Shown piece by piece: positions 11,816 to 23,305 of a DNA stretch of 64,000 bases. The notes beneath the pieces were generated by a model, which was not told where the DNA came from, ran no database searches, and saw only the letters and a program-made list of their open reading frames with translations. A program made the position numbers and the translations under genes. The stretch's first letter is position 1. Each line of letters starts with the position of its first letter. The DNA comes from Uranotaenia lowii (lineage: Eukaryota > Arthropoda > Insecta > Diptera > Culicidae): positions 131,502,714 through 131,566,713 of the forward strand of contig NC_073691.1 in NCBI RefSeq assembly GCF_029784155.1. Reading direction: 5' to 3'.

Positions 11816-12299
11816 TTGCACCTATTTAGACCCCCGTGCAAATAATTTACGCACAGAAAAATCTGCTCAATGACGTATACAAAGACAATAACACATATCG
11901 AAATGCTTTACATCTTTAGATGAAATTTAATAAGCATAATTGCGATTGGTCTGTCTTTTCTTAATTTTTAGCTTATTTTTAGTAATTCGAAAAACGCTCG
12001 AATAATGCTTAATTTGTTTGTTCCACGTACATTATGGTACCGGAATGTACAGAATGCATTCTGTTTTCTGTTCGATCATTTTCATATGTAGGTCGATTAA
12101 TTTTCGTTATTAAACTCCATTTCATAATAATTTAATTTTCGTTCGAAACAACAACGATTATACCTTTTGGAAATGTGATTCGAAAATCAGAAGCGAGCAA
12201 CGGCTGATTTAAAAAAATGACACCGAGTGTCTATGTGTGCATCAGTGCGAAAATATTTCTGCGTGGAAATTATTTGCGCAGGAGTCTAAATAGGTGCAA
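11816..12299. mobile_element. 484-bp MITE with ~45-bp terminal inverted repeats
   Basis: TTGCACCTATTTAGAC at 11816 is repeated inverted at 12284-12299. The homology extends inward about 45 bp through CAAATAATTT with a few mismatches. No coding frame. No clear target duplication could be read. Confidence 0.8.
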
Positions 12300-13207
12300 T
12301 TTCCGCAATAGTTTGCAGAATAAAAAATGTGAGCGGGGGTACGTACCGCGAAAAAATGCGTTAATTCCGAAAAACCGCATAAAATAGACCTTGCGAATTC
12401 AAGGACCGTGGGCATGCTTGTCCAACACCTCGCGAACAGAACAGAGCAGAGAACGAATTACACTTTTATCATTTCGGATTCCGAGTGCACTGCTCTGCCG
12501 ATTAACGTTCACAAATCTTTTTGCCGAGTGCGCCCGATTGCTGTTGCTCTGACGGTCGGGTGGACGTCGCTCGCTCGCGGAGCTGGCTAGAAAATTGCGC
12601 TCTAGCGTCGCTGCTGTGTAGCTCAGTGTACAGATTTCAATGCAGGGATGTTTTCTTCAAAAAAAAGCCGTAATGCAGTGCGGAACGGTGCATCAGTTGA
12701 ATAGGATTCCAATGTAAGTTTATGGATTAGCATTCCACAACTATTTTTGTACGTACAAACTTTCACAAATCCGATTTTCGACAAACAATTTAAAACTGAA
12801 TTTGATATTCTTATTTCATTTTCAAAATAATGTGGATAAAAATTTGCAAAATCCAAGTAGTTTTTTTTACAATACCCGGACATCCGGGCCGGACCAAACT
12901 TTTCTCGAAAATTGCATTGAAAACTCGGGCTAGCCCGGATGATTCTGTTAACTTAAGTTATGTACTTTTAATTTCGTACGTGGGTAGCATTAATTTACAA
13001 ATGTACCGCTTCGCAAGGAAATATTTACTCAAATTATCCGAAAATCTTTGTCTATTAAACAAACCGTGAAAATTACACAGGGATCTGGGACAAATTTTAA
13101 AAATAAAACTGCAAAACGTACAAATCAGGATTAATCTGCCTTCACCGCTACAATTTTGATATTTTTTCGACCGAAGGAAGCATTGGTCCTGGTGCAGAAC
13201 CTCAATC
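12300..13207. other. no gene seen; fragment related to the 63-kb MITE
   Basis: A GC-richer patch at 12399-12612 is unassigned. At 12870-12950 the block CGGGCCGGACCAA with following TCGAAAATTG resembles 63355-63400, so a decayed copy of that element family lies here. Confidence 0.4.
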
Positions 13208-13209
13208 TA

Positions 13210-13630
13210 GGGGAACTAAATAAATATCGCCCTGGAATGAAAAGATAAGTGTTTTGGGCAAAGCTGTTAATTCCCCTTTTTTATATATAAAATTTAAAGT
13301 CAAGAGGCTCAAAATTAGCGCGATAACAACAATAACTTTTTTGCTAAGCATTTTTCAAGTATTTTTTTTTTACCGTATCTCCTTGGGTTAAAATTGTAGA
13401 ACTTGGACATTTTAAGCAAAGTTGTGTATTTTGTTGAGATAAATAACTTTGTAGAAGAAACTTAAGCTCTAAAATGCTAAACAAGGAAGTTATCATTTCT
13501 ATCTCGCTATTGGTGGACCCCTCGACTTTATTATTTATATCAAAATATGCGCTTTGTTATACAGAGCAAAATTGCCGAAGACACCAGCAGTCTATCTTGT
13601 CTACTTTTGGCGTTATTAATTTAGTTCCGC
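13210..13630. mobile_element. ~420-bp MITE, TA target site
   Basis: GGGGAACTAAATAAATATCG (13210) faces an inverted copy ending GTTCCGC at 13630 with few mismatches over about 22 bp. TA precedes and follows (13208-13209, 13631-13632). Confidence 0.75.
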
Positions 13631-13699
13631 TAGATTGATGTTCTGTATCATTGTGCATTGTAAATTCAGACGCACCTCGAAGCTTCGATCCAGACGTAA

Positions 13700-14421
13700 G
13701 GGGCCGTCCATAAATGATGTCACGCAAAATTTGGAAAAAATAGACCTCCTCTCCCCCCCTTGTCCCTTTGTGACAACTTCCGTCACCCCCCTTTTTGTAT
13801 TACGTAACGTTTTCTAAACCCCCCCACCCCCTCCCCACCGGGATAAAATGTTGAACTCTTTAGAAATTTGATTAAAAATGTACCTTTATTTCAAATTCAT
13901 TAGTTTTATTCAAAGAATTGAAAAAAGGTTATCAACTTTTAACAAGCCTTCAATCATTGCTTAAAACACATTTCAATCATTCGTCCAAAGATTATATTGA
14001 TGCGACTTTCCATATCAATGACCGGGAAAGTCGAGGCAGTAGATGCAGCTTAAGCGACGATGTCTGAGAAATCATTCAAATCTAGTTCCTCTTTTTCAAA
14101 CAATTCGCAATCCAAATCTTCTCCACAAGTTAGAATAGCCAAGCATTCCTGTTCACGTTTTGTCACAATTTAAGTGGAGCGAACTTTCCTGAGTGTTGCA
14201 GTGGAAGTGTTCTATTTAACTTTCTTATACTCATAAAGTTTACGTAGCATAATTTTATTGAATGGAGGATAAAAATATTTGTTATTATTTAGCCTTTTTT
14301 TGTAACAATATGGGATGTCACATTCTAGCTGAACCCCCCTTTCCCTCATGTCACAAATTGTCACAAAAATCGAAACCCCCTCTCCCCCCCCTAACGCGTG
14401 ACATCATTTATGGACGGCCCC
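13700..14421. mobile_element. 722-bp PIF/Harbinger-like MITE
   Basis: The termini GGGGCCGTCCATAAATGA and their inverted copy ending at 14421 agree for about 26 bp, through TGTCACGC. TAA at 13697-13699 and 14422-14424 is a 3-bp duplication of the TWA type used by PIF/Harbinger transposases. C-rich subterminal blocks (CCCCCC near 13755 and 14385) lie inside both ends. No transposase is encoded. Confidence 0.85.
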
Positions 14422-14424
14422 TAA

Positions 14425-14769
14425 CCGATGAAGACAAACCGAGTTTCTGTGAAGCTTCTCTTTCACCCGATTGCGAACGAGTTTATCTGAACCGAGAACG
14501 CACTTCATCAGTTTGCTTGCTTCTCTTGCCCACACTCGAGTGGACGCTTGGTCGCTCTGGAGCTAACTGTGCGTTTTTGTAAAGCTTATCCGTCTGGGAA
14601 GAGCAGAGCGAAAAAAATACACGCTCTCACTCTGAACGGGCTAATCTGAGGAGCGATGCCAAGCATGACCGTGGGAACAAGACCGCAGGGGAGAACAATT
14701 TTAAGTAAATGAATACACAGTCCCAGGACCTTGTGAGGACGTCCGAAAATAGATTTTTGACTTTATTTT
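14425..14769. other. no gene seen; GC-richer patch
   Basis: The stretch to about 14700 is less AT-rich than its surroundings but holds no recognisable coding or RNA feature. Confidence 0.35.
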
Positions 14770-15210
14770 GAAATGAAATTGTCATATTTTTACCAAAAAA
14801 ACGAGAAAAATATAAAAAAAGTGATAAAATATGACAAAATTATGATAATTTTTTTTCCGGGATTTTAAGCCCAATGGGTTTATTCATCCCAAAGATGATA
14901 AAAATATGATAAAAGAATAGACAATAAAAAGACAAAGCCATGACCATAATATAAAAATTAAATTTAATTAAAATATGACAGATTACAAAAAAAATTATTT
15001 GACAATAAAATAAAAAAAATTAAACATTATTGTTTTTACAGAACTCGAAAAAAAACTATGACAAGATTATGGAAATTATAACAAGTGTGATAAAAATATG
15101 AAAACAATAATAACTAATAGAAATGACAAATATGAAAACAAATTACCATAAAATTATAGAAATATTACAATACTATAACAAACATATTACAAATGTGATG
15201 AAAATGGTAC

Positions 15211-15392
15211 GTCTCGGTGGTCGAGTGGTTAGCGTGGTAAGACAGTGATCGCTGGTCCACTGATGGCATGGGTTCGATTCTCATTGATTCTCTCGGTACT
15301 GGGTGTTAAATGTTAATCTTAAGTTGTCCACGTCATTTATTCAGTCTGTAAACCCTAAATCGGCTAAGACGGTGTATGTCTTTAAAAAAAAA
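15211..15392 (+). mobile_element. tRNA-headed SINE
   Basis: The head GTCTCGGTGGTCGAGTGGTT contains an A box (TGGTCGAGTGG, 15218-15228). GGGTTCGATTC (15270-15280) is an intact B box. A non-tRNA body of about 100 bp follows and ends in a short A-run at 15384-15392. The two boxes form an internal RNA polymerase III promoter. The head is Ser/Leu-like in its A-box region, but the arms do not fold into a functional tRNA. Confidence 0.8.
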
Positions 15393-15664
15393 TGACAAAG
15401 TTTTGACAAAATTAAGATTAAAATATGACAAAGTTTTGACAAAATTAAGATAAAAATGTGACAAAAATGTGACAAAACTTAACAAAAATAGAAAAATTAT
15501 GACATAAAACTAACAAAGCTTTATTTAAGTTCTATCAGATTTTTGTCATTTTGTTGTCAATTTTTGTCATAATTTCGTTTTTTCCATTTGTCATATTTTT
15601 GACATCGTTCTGTCAGATATTTTCATTTGATTGTCAAAAATTTTTCAAAGTTTCGTCTTTTTTT

Positions 15665-15834
15665 GGTTATAGTCATTTCAACAACTTCATGTCATTCATG
15701 ACTTATATCAACTTCTGTATATTCGTGAAAAATTACTGAAAAACTTGTCCGGTACAATTGTGTTCGATGTTTACTCTTGGATTCGAACTCACAGACATCG
15801 ACTCAGGAGGCATCTGGCTTGCCAACTGAGCTAC
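15665..15834 (-). mobile_element. tRNA-headed SINE, family also at 60.9 kb
   Basis: On the minus strand the head begins GTAGCTCAGTTGGCAAGCC (A box) and carries GAGTTCGAATCC (B box, 15779-15790). The tail, read towards 15665, shares words such as TACCGGA and GTTGATAAAG/GTTGATATAAG with the copy at 60815-60980. A 15-bp repeat, TACATAAATCACAAG, is tandemly duplicated just outside the head (15832-15862), possibly part of the insertion site. Confidence 0.75.
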
Positions 15835-16380
15835 ATAAATCACAAGCTACATAAATCACAAGTTTTGTCCTAATTTTGTCATTATTTCGTCATTTTTTTA
15901 TTACATTTTTCATATTTTTGTAACATATTTTTCTTTATTTTTTCGGAGTTCTACTATCGTATTTGTCATTTTTGTTAGAGCTTTGTAATATTTTTATCCC
16001 ATTCTTCATAAACAAGCCAGATTTTTATCATATTTTTTTGTCATTGTTTTGACAGAACTTCATCATATTCTAGCACATTTGTATATTTTTTTTTTCAATT
16101 TCTGCCATATTTTTTCCACCTTTTCATATTTTTTTTAATGTTAAAAAAGGTTTTATCAAGTTTGTCAGATTTTTATGATTTTATTTTAAAATTTGTAATT
16201 ATAATGTCATAATTATGTCCTTTATTTGCAGATATTTCTCCTAATTTTAGTTCTGTCATGTTTTGGTAATTCTATTGTCGAATTTTGTACATGATTTTGA
16301 CATATTTTTCCAAATTTCGTCTCATTTTTATCACAATTGTCATAGTTTTGGCACTTTTGTGATTTTTTTTTTCATAATTT

Positions 16381-17282
16381 TGTAATTTTAGAAAAATTTG
16401 AACTTTATTCTTGGTATCTCCCATCGGCCGGCGCACACTCGGCACGCACAGTCATGATATTGATAAGTTTTTTTTCCAATTTATACTTTTTTGAGTTTAG
16501 ATGGCTGTATCCTCCTCCTTCCATTTCTGCTACTTTTCGGTTCAATACTTTTCTTGTAGGTATAAGAAACTGTGGGCAAATTAGTGGATACAGCTGTTTC
16601 GAAATTAACAATATTTGAATATTTATGAGCAGTCGGAAAGTTTGGTAATGATGGATTTTGAAGGAAACTGTGAATTTCTTTTTCTCTTGCATTGTAAATA
16701 TCTAAAAAAATACGCGGCAATTTTAAATTTTGAAAAAATATAAAAGAATAGTACCTTTTCCTGGCAGTAAAAGGCTGTTAAAATTTAGGATGTCCGATTA
16801 GTAGTAAATTAGCTATCAGCAAACGAAAGTGTCCAATTTCTAAAAGAACTAAGCTTTAAATTTTGATTTCATAATGTCGTAATTGTAAACTAGTTTGCAA
16901 ATATTTGTCCTAATTTTAGTTCTGTCATGTTTTTGTCATTTTATTGTCCAATTTTGTACATATTTTTTTTCTATATTTTGTCATCGTTATTTCACAATTG
17001 TCATAGTTTGTGATTTGTAATTGTAATTTTTGAACGAATTTATGAAAAACAACAATTCCTAAGCTTATGAAATATCCGGGCAAGTCCGGATAAAATCAGA
17101 CAATCTGGAAAGCTCAAGCTAGAAGTAGTTCAATAAAAAGGTTGATGACTTTCAACCGATTTCTGAATCCAGAAAACATTTAGATAGAAGTTTTGTAATT
17201 TTCCAAAACCAATTTTTCTCGAAATTTCTTTGATAAGTTTGCTTGAACACAGTGGAAGCAGTTCGATTTTCTTATCATGGAG
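16381..17282. other. no gene seen; diverged direct repeat
   Basis: 16866-17005 repeats 16200-16345 in direct orientation, with shared blocks CCTAATTTTAGTTCTGTCAT and AATTTTGTACAT and the word CACAATTGTCATAG. A short frame on the minus strand (16405-16692) shows no domain. Words such as CCGGGCAAGTCCGGAT near 17080 recall the MITE at 63.2 kb. Confidence 0.5.
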
Positions 17283-18450
17283 CTACTTTGAAACTTCATT
17301 GTTTGTTTCCATCATATTTGAAATTACTCGAACGTATCTACCGGAATGGTTGTTGTGAAAAAAGTCGTAAGAATAGTGCATTGCAATTTGTGTGACCGTA
17401 AAAAGAATGCTAAGAATGGACCCTTCAGAGAGCTGCCGTTTAATGGATCCTTCCCAGTTATCTTCAGACATTTGCATTATCTTGGCGCGCAACGGAATGC
17501 ATTCATTGACTCGTGCACCCAATAAAACGTCGTCATTTGCCCAGCCCCCTTCAACAAACCATTTGCACTTGCAGGAGCCCCATAGGAATTTGCTTTGGGC
17601 AATACAATTTAGTTTTATTCCGTCACGATTCTGTTCCCTCCTGCAATCGCTGAAGGCAAACGGCGAGCAGAGGGTCATCTGGGTGCTATACTTCTGGCTG
17701 GTCGCTAGGCGAAAACTTGCTAAAGGACTTCGATGAATGTCATCAAATTTGCTACATACTTTTGCACAGCTTCCGGTTGTGCGTTTTGTTCGGTGGCTGT
17801 GAATGTTGTTCAGATTCTCATGGTTCTGGTTCTCTATGGCAATAATCGAATGGAACGAACCGGTGTGTGGTGCTTGCGAGAAGTTTTTCAAATTACGTCA
17901 ACCACGCCCAAGGCACCGTCGCCGTTCCATCACTTCTCGTCGAAAAACGGTTTGAATAACTGGCAATCCCCGGAAAGTCCGTCATTACCATAAAATTCCC
18001 ATCAACACCAACGGCGACCGGCACTTACCGGGATCAAAAACGCATGAAAACTTGGTCCAGCCTCCGAGCCAGTCCATCCATCGCAAGGTTGAGTGCCCAA
18101 CCAAAAAGGACGAAGGTCCTGGAGGGTATCTGCGAAAGAAGCATCTCCTCCTTCAACGAGATCCATCCGACCGAGACACTCAGGACCGACAAGGTCGCAA
18201 CGGATTGGAAAGCAATTACTTGGACCTGGAAACTGGGCACGCAAATCATCTCAGGGAACGTGACTTCGATAGGGAGAGATTTGCTATAGGTACAGAATGG
18301 GCGTCATCATGGCATCATCTCAGTCGGTCCAACTTCAAACTATGCCTGCCATCGCCTGACCGTACCGCGTTTTTAAGGCCATTGCCTTACAAAAGAAAAT
18401 GGAAAGAGTATACCGAATCGAATCGATGGAAAAGAAGTCAGGAAAATTGA
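17283..18450. other. GC-richer unassigned segment with long overlapping frames
   Basis: A 202-codon minus-strand frame (17283-17891) and comparably long plus-strand frames (17392-17736, 18052-18450) overlap. None shows a domain I recognise. On the minus strand CCCG|GTAAGTG at about 18029 is a good splice-donor match closing an open frame that runs from about 18244. This could be degenerate exon sequence of a host gene or of an unrecognised element. The evidence does not separate these from chance. Confidence 0.2.
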
Positions 18451-19063
18451 GTTCGTGATGGATTTTTACTAGATTTCCCTAAAGAAGTTGTAGGTAAATG
18501 TGAGTGGTGAAAAAACTTCTACATGATTTCCATATCTTAGACTAAACAAATAGATACAACTCCTTGAAGAATTTAGAAAGAAGAGAATAGGTCAATTATA
18601 TCCGTTTACTACAGACTTTAACACTTAAAGGTCCAAGGTCGGAAAAAGTCGTTCCTTCAAATTCAAACAGCTGTGACTTGCAATTGTCGAGGTGAATACT
18701 TTGTGTTGAGGTTAGTGTTTTAAACCCTCCCATGAAGATTTATTGTTAGTAAAAGTTTCAGTTCAGAAACGTATTTACCGCAGTAACGAGAAACTCCTTG
18801 ACCCCAAAAAGTATTCAAAAATTAGTTTTAATAAACACGTCCAAAAATTGGTTCGCTTCCGGTGGAATTCAGACTTATGTCATTCTAGGCCAAAAACATT
18901 TCTTTTTATGACACTATACTAGTTCACTAATTGGAAGTTATTTTGAATTATATATTTCGAATTACAATTTTACAAACCTCTAGTATTGAATCTCAAATCT
19001 TGACAATTGAAATGCCTTAACTCGTCTTAAGATTGTTTTTTTAGGAATTGAAACTATACAAGT
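18451..19063. other. no gene seen
   Basis: AT-rich DNA between the GC-richer segment and the BEL relic, without recognisable features. Confidence 0.4.
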
Positions 19064-19488
19064 TCAGTCGGACCATTCAAACACTACACGTAGCTTTGTA
19101 GTAGTACTCTCCGGCTTCAATACTTCATGGTGTGGGAGATAATACACAGGATTCAATTCTGACACATTCTGAACGTTATTCTGACGCATTCCGACTGTAT
19201 TCGGACCCATTCTGACTGAATTCTGACACATATCAACTGACACATCATCTGAAACTTCTTTCATATGTCCCATAGACACAAACTCATGGATAAAATCCGC
19301 ATACAAAGCCTTCAATTCTGCCTTTGCAGATAGCCTTCTTTCCAAACTGAGGAACCGACTCATCGCTCTTCCTCTAGATTCACCCAAGTTACGCAAAACA
19401 CCACGTTTTTTCGGCAAAGTGACGACAAATTTACCTTCCGAATTCCTAATTGTGGTTTCTTTGAACATCTGTTCACAAATCACGAAAA
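19064..19488 (-). pseudogene. BEL/Pao RT N-terminal segment, inverted
   Basis: Read on the minus strand from about 19488, the frame carries blocks typical of the N-terminal BEL/Pao RT: ETTIRNSEGKFVVTLP, SRFLSLERRL and YYLPHHEVLKP, ending at KLRVVF near 19075. It lies in the opposite orientation to the rest of pol, which starts at the junction near 19488. The fingers-palm core with the catalytic YxDD should follow KLRVVF but is missing on either strand. Between GHMKEV and YYLPHH sits a degenerate tandem insert (19140-19255) built on repeats of ATTCTGACACATTC-like words. Confidence 0.85.
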
Positions 19489-21839
19489 GAAGCGTGCATT
19501 CTGATGCAGCCTGTTTGTTTGATCCTCTTGGGCTCGTGGGTCCAGTTGTTGTGCAAGCGAAAATGGTAATCCAGCAACTGTGCCGTCTCAAAGTTGGTAG
19601 GGATGACCCATTGGATGAGCAGTATCAAAATCTATGGAAGGAGTACAAACAGAGTTTGATGCCTTTAGAATCATTATCAGTTCCACGTTGGCTTGGTTTC
19701 AGTAAAGATTGTGTGTCAGTACAGTTACATGGATTTTGCTATGCGTCAGAGGTAGCTTATGGAGCTTGTTTGTACCTGCGCTGCGTAACTGTAGATGGTC
19801 AGATATCGGTCAGATTAGTAACAGCCAAGTCAAGAGTAGCCCCTTTGGAGAATTTGAAAAGATCAAAGAGAAAAACCTCAATCGCACGTTTAGAATTGTC
19901 GTCAGCTCTCCAACTCTCACACCTGTACGAGAAATTTGCCAGAGTTTTCCCAGAAGTGACAGAAGCGTATTTCTGGACGGACTCAATGATCGTGAAGCAT
20001 TGGTTAGCTTCGCATCCATCTCGGTGGCAAATGTTTGTAGCGAATAGAGTGTCCGAGATCCAGCACATCACAAGGAATGGTTTCTGGAATCATGTGGCTG
20101 GAATTGTTAACCCGGCAGACCTGATTTCACGAGGAGTTTCTCCTGCTCGACTTTGCTACGAAAGGTTATGGTTTGAGGGACCTCAGTGGCTATCCCAGGC
20201 TCAGCAATATTGGCCTCGTCAAACTGCTGAAGGCCAAGAAGAGTTTGACCCATCAATCATCGAAGAACGTCCAACTACTACAACGCTGATGTCGAAGAGT
20301 GAACCCTTTCACGAAATTTTTGGTCTGAAGTCGTCGTTTACGAGTTTGATCCGTATTGTCGCAGTTATGCTTCGCTTCAGACACAATGCTCAAAAGGTCA
20401 ATCGTTTGTGTCGACGAGTTGGTCCGTTGACACCACAAGAAATGCAGTCTGCTATCGAAGTTTTGGTTCGCCTTTCACAGAATGAGTCGTTTGAGTCCGA
20501 ATTTAAAGATTTAAAGAAGAATGGTCAAGTTGGTAGAAGTTCGAGACTTGCTAAGCTCAACCCATTTGTCGAAGATGGTACAATCCGCGTCGGGGGCCGG
20601 TTGTCGAACGCTCCATTGCCGGAATCTCGAAAACATCCGTGGGTTGTCGACCATCGTCATCCTTTGGCATTGCTTATTATGCGTGAATATCACTTGCGTC
20701 AATTCCACGCTGGGCAGCAGTTGCTTATCGCCTCCGTAAGACGAAGTTTTTGGCCGACAAACATTAATTCCTTAGCGAGAAAGGTGATTCACGAGTGTGT
20801 TCCGTGTTTTAGAAGCAGGCCTAAGATTTCAGAACAGATTATGTCAGATTTGCCGTCAGTCAGAGTAACGCCATCGTCAGCATTTTCAAAAGTAGGAGTT
20901 GACTACTGTGGTCCATTTAACGTCAGCTACCCTAATCGTTGAGCATCACCTGTAAAGTGCTATGTCGCTATCTTCGTTTGCTTGGCAGTCAAAGCGGTTC
21001 ATTTGGAGCTCGTTATGGATTTAACGACAGAGGCTTTTATTGCTGCACTTCGAAGGTTTGTTGGGCGCCGCTCGAAACCAGAATTGATTATGTGCGACAA
21101 TGCGACGACGTTTGTGGGAGCAAACAACACGCTGAAGGAGATTGGTCGGTTAATGAGCTCAAAAGATTTTCAGAACACAGTGATCAAAACTGCAGCAGAT
21201 GAGGGTGTCGAATTCCGCTTCATTCCACCCAGATCACCTAACTTCGGAGGTTTGTGGGAAGCCCAGGTAAAATCGTTCAAGACTCACTTCCGAAAAACAA
21301 TTGGTTTGCGCACGCTGAATGTAGACGAAATGGTAACTGCTCTTGTACAGATCGAAGCAGTGTTGAATTCAAGACCTCTCACTCCCCTGAGCAGCGACCC
21401 GAATGATTTTGCTGTTCTAACTTCAGGGCATTTCTTGGTTCAACGCCCACTAACCGCATTACCCGAGCGAGATGTAGGAGCTATCCCCGTAGGCAGACTT
21501 ACGATGTGGCAGAGAGCACAGCAGGTGGCTCAGGGTTTTTGGAAAACGTGGAGAACCCAATATCTGTCCAACTTACAAAACCGAACTCGCTGGATTGTGA
21601 AGCGGAAAAATGTTGCTTCAGGAATGATGGTTCTTCTGAAAGAAGACAATATTCCTCCGTTGAAATGGCCCCTGGGAAGGATCAATGAAGTTTTCTTTGG
21701 GAAAGATGGAAACGTGCGAGTTGTCAGTGTCCGCACGCAAAGCGGGACCTTCAATCAAGGCATTTCAAAAGTTTGTTTGTTGCATATTCGCGAGAATGAG
21801 GCTAAAGAGTCAGATGAAATTGTTGGTATTTCAGCATGA
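19489..21839 (+). pseudogene. BEL/Pao pol: RNase H and integrase
   Basis: The frame resumes at LFDPLGLVGPVVVQ (19511), the post-catalytic RT block of BEL/Pao elements. The RNase H region follows, with WTDSMIVKHWL near 19975. The integrase zinc finger shows H-x4-H then CVPC (near 20690-20810). The DDE core shows GVDYCGP, LIMCDNATTFVG and FGGLWEAQVKSFK, with all three acidic residues present. Two lesions are visible: a TGA at 20940-20942 inside the integrase core, and FCYAS at 19734-19748 where this family normally has FCDAS, so the first RNase H aspartate is replaced by tyrosine. The frame closes at 21839. With the RT core gone the copy cannot reverse transcribe. Confidence 0.9.
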
Positions 21840-21855
21840 GAGTCAGTAATTTGTC

Positions 21856-21867
21856 GGAAAGGGCCAG
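21856..21867 (+). other. polypurine tract and likely 3' LTR start
   Basis: GGAAAGGGCCAG lies 17 bp after the pol stop and is followed at 21868 by TGTAGGCCTAAT, the expected look of an LTR 5' end. No second LTR copy is in the window, so the LTR's right edge cannot be set. Confidence 0.45.
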
Positions 21868-22196
21868 TGTAGGCCTAATAAGATGCTTTTGTGTCTGTGT
21901 TATGAGTCAGAGAAATTGAAATCAAAACAATGCCATCCAATTTGGTTTGGAAATTTTGTAGAATTGAATTTGCATATCTGTTTGTCTATGTCTGAGAACT
22001 ACAGAAAGTTAATTAATTAATGAAATCACTGATTTCATTGGTTGCCTTGATTGAGAAGGTGAACACGAGTTTGCATGAATGAAAATCTCGAAAAAGTACC
22101 CCTAAATGGTTGTGATGTTGCTTGCTAACGAATTAAACTGATTAATTGTTTTTAATTCATTCTTATTTTTTCGGTATGAGCTAAAAATCCATCTGT

Positions 22197-22557
22197 TCAA
22201 CTGCCTCGGATCCCTAACGCGAACGACCGAACTTGGGTAGAGCATACAAATTCACATTCAGGTCGACGTAGCATCATGTGACGGTTTTGGGTGTTGCTGG
22301 CCAGAGCACCTGGAAACTGAATGAAAAGTCACAACCGAGTACACAGAAATTGATGAACCACTTACCTGAATGACACCGCAGAATCGCAGCTGATGCATAA
22401 TATTCCATCTCAGCTGCAACGCATTGGAAAGCACCGCAGCTTCGCTTTCGGTTGGAATCTGAAAATCGGTCGTAAATGGTCACTTCTGGATTCACAATTT
22501 TTCAGAAATTTACTTACCTGGAGTGTCCAGCGCATCGTTCAATGTTGGCGATTCTTC
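22197..22557 (-). CDS. candidate three-exon gene fragment on the minus strand
   Basis: Three blocks (22518-22557, 22366-22458, 22197-22309) are separated by two short segments with consensus splice sites: CAG|GTAAGTAA...TTTTCAG (59 bp) and CAG|GTAAGTGG...TTTCCAG (56 bp), both of normal short-intron size for insects. Joined, they leave one frame open for 81 codons to TGA at 22197-22199. The first block has an in-frame TAG immediately upstream, so a further 5' exon would be needed (TGCATGTAG could be its acceptor). A second frame starting at ATG 22533-22535 also crosses both junctions, for 48 codons. I recognise no domain. A non-coding spliced RNA or chance are alternatives. Confidence 0.3.
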
Positions 22558-22931
22558 CTACATGCAGCAAGCAGTGAAAGGACAATGCAAGACTGCAATT
22601 TCCCAAGACGAGGTGTGCAAGTTGCCGTTCAGATGAAATTGATACATCCGTACAGTCGCAACACGTTCAGCAAGCAAGCTACCGCATGAAGATCAGAATC
22701 AAAACAAACGGTGCGAAACCGATAATTTGGGAGAGAGTTTTCTCCATGGGCGTTGGTAACAAAGGGGGGTAAATGGGCTCATCACCCTTAAAAGATGTGG
22801 ATTTTTTCGGCGAAAAATGTCGCATATTAGTTTGTATAACGTAAAATATAGCATGTAAGAAATGTTGAATTGTTATTTGTATCGAACTATGAAATTAGTT
22901 TTGAAATCCGGTGGTTTCAAGGGGGCCGGAA

Positions 22932-23305
22932 TGTTGGATAATGAACTAGTCATTCCGTATGTTGTGGATGCCCCGCAGTGAGACGTGCTAACGGTCGTAG
23001 TACTCTCAAATTCTCACGTCTCACTGCTACACCGTCTATAGTTTTAAGAGAGATCCAGAGCGCCGAAACTGGAAGGAAAACAAACGGCAATAAAAAATCA
23101 TAATTTTGCAACCACCGAACAGTTAACGTCGCGAAATCTATACTCCGTCCGAAAGCCCATCATAGGGAAAAAAGTTGGCTCCCCCAGAGTGGGAAAGTGA
23201 ACTGCATTACAGTGCAGTAGTTTTAGATCCCCTCAGTGTTGATTGCTGGCTAGTTTTTACATTCCGCTAGCCATTGCGAGGGTGATTAAGTGCCGTGACA
23301 AAACA
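22932..23305 (+). repeat. BEL-type LTR, plus orientation
   Basis: 374 bp, starting TGTTGGATAATGAAC and ending GTGCCGTGACAAAACA. It is followed by TTTGTGGTCCTTCGAGCC, the sequence expected after the 5' LTR of mosquito BEL elements. It is the inverted partner of 23996-24369, with scattered differences. Confidence 0.8.

Larger units (their letters stand above)
14770..16380. repeat. TGACAAA/ATGATAAAA low-complexity tract with strand switch
   Basis: From 14770 to about 15520 the plus strand is rich in TGACAAAAT, ATGATAAAA and AATATGAC words. From about 15540 to 16380 it carries the complements (TTTTGTCAT, ATTTTTGTC). The whole therefore has inverted symmetry around 15530, although no unit repeats exactly. 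Two SINEs lie inside it. A satellite-like origin by slippage is inference. Confidence 0.6.

Noticed and set aside
12399..14700. GC-richer patches at 12.4 and 14.5 kb as copies of one element
   Set aside because: Shared words such as GGTCGCTC and GGAGCT are too few and not collinear enough by eye.
17283..17891. 202-codon minus-strand gene
   Set aside because: No domain recognised, comparable overlapping frames on the other strand, and no start or splice context that favours it. Kept only as unassigned.
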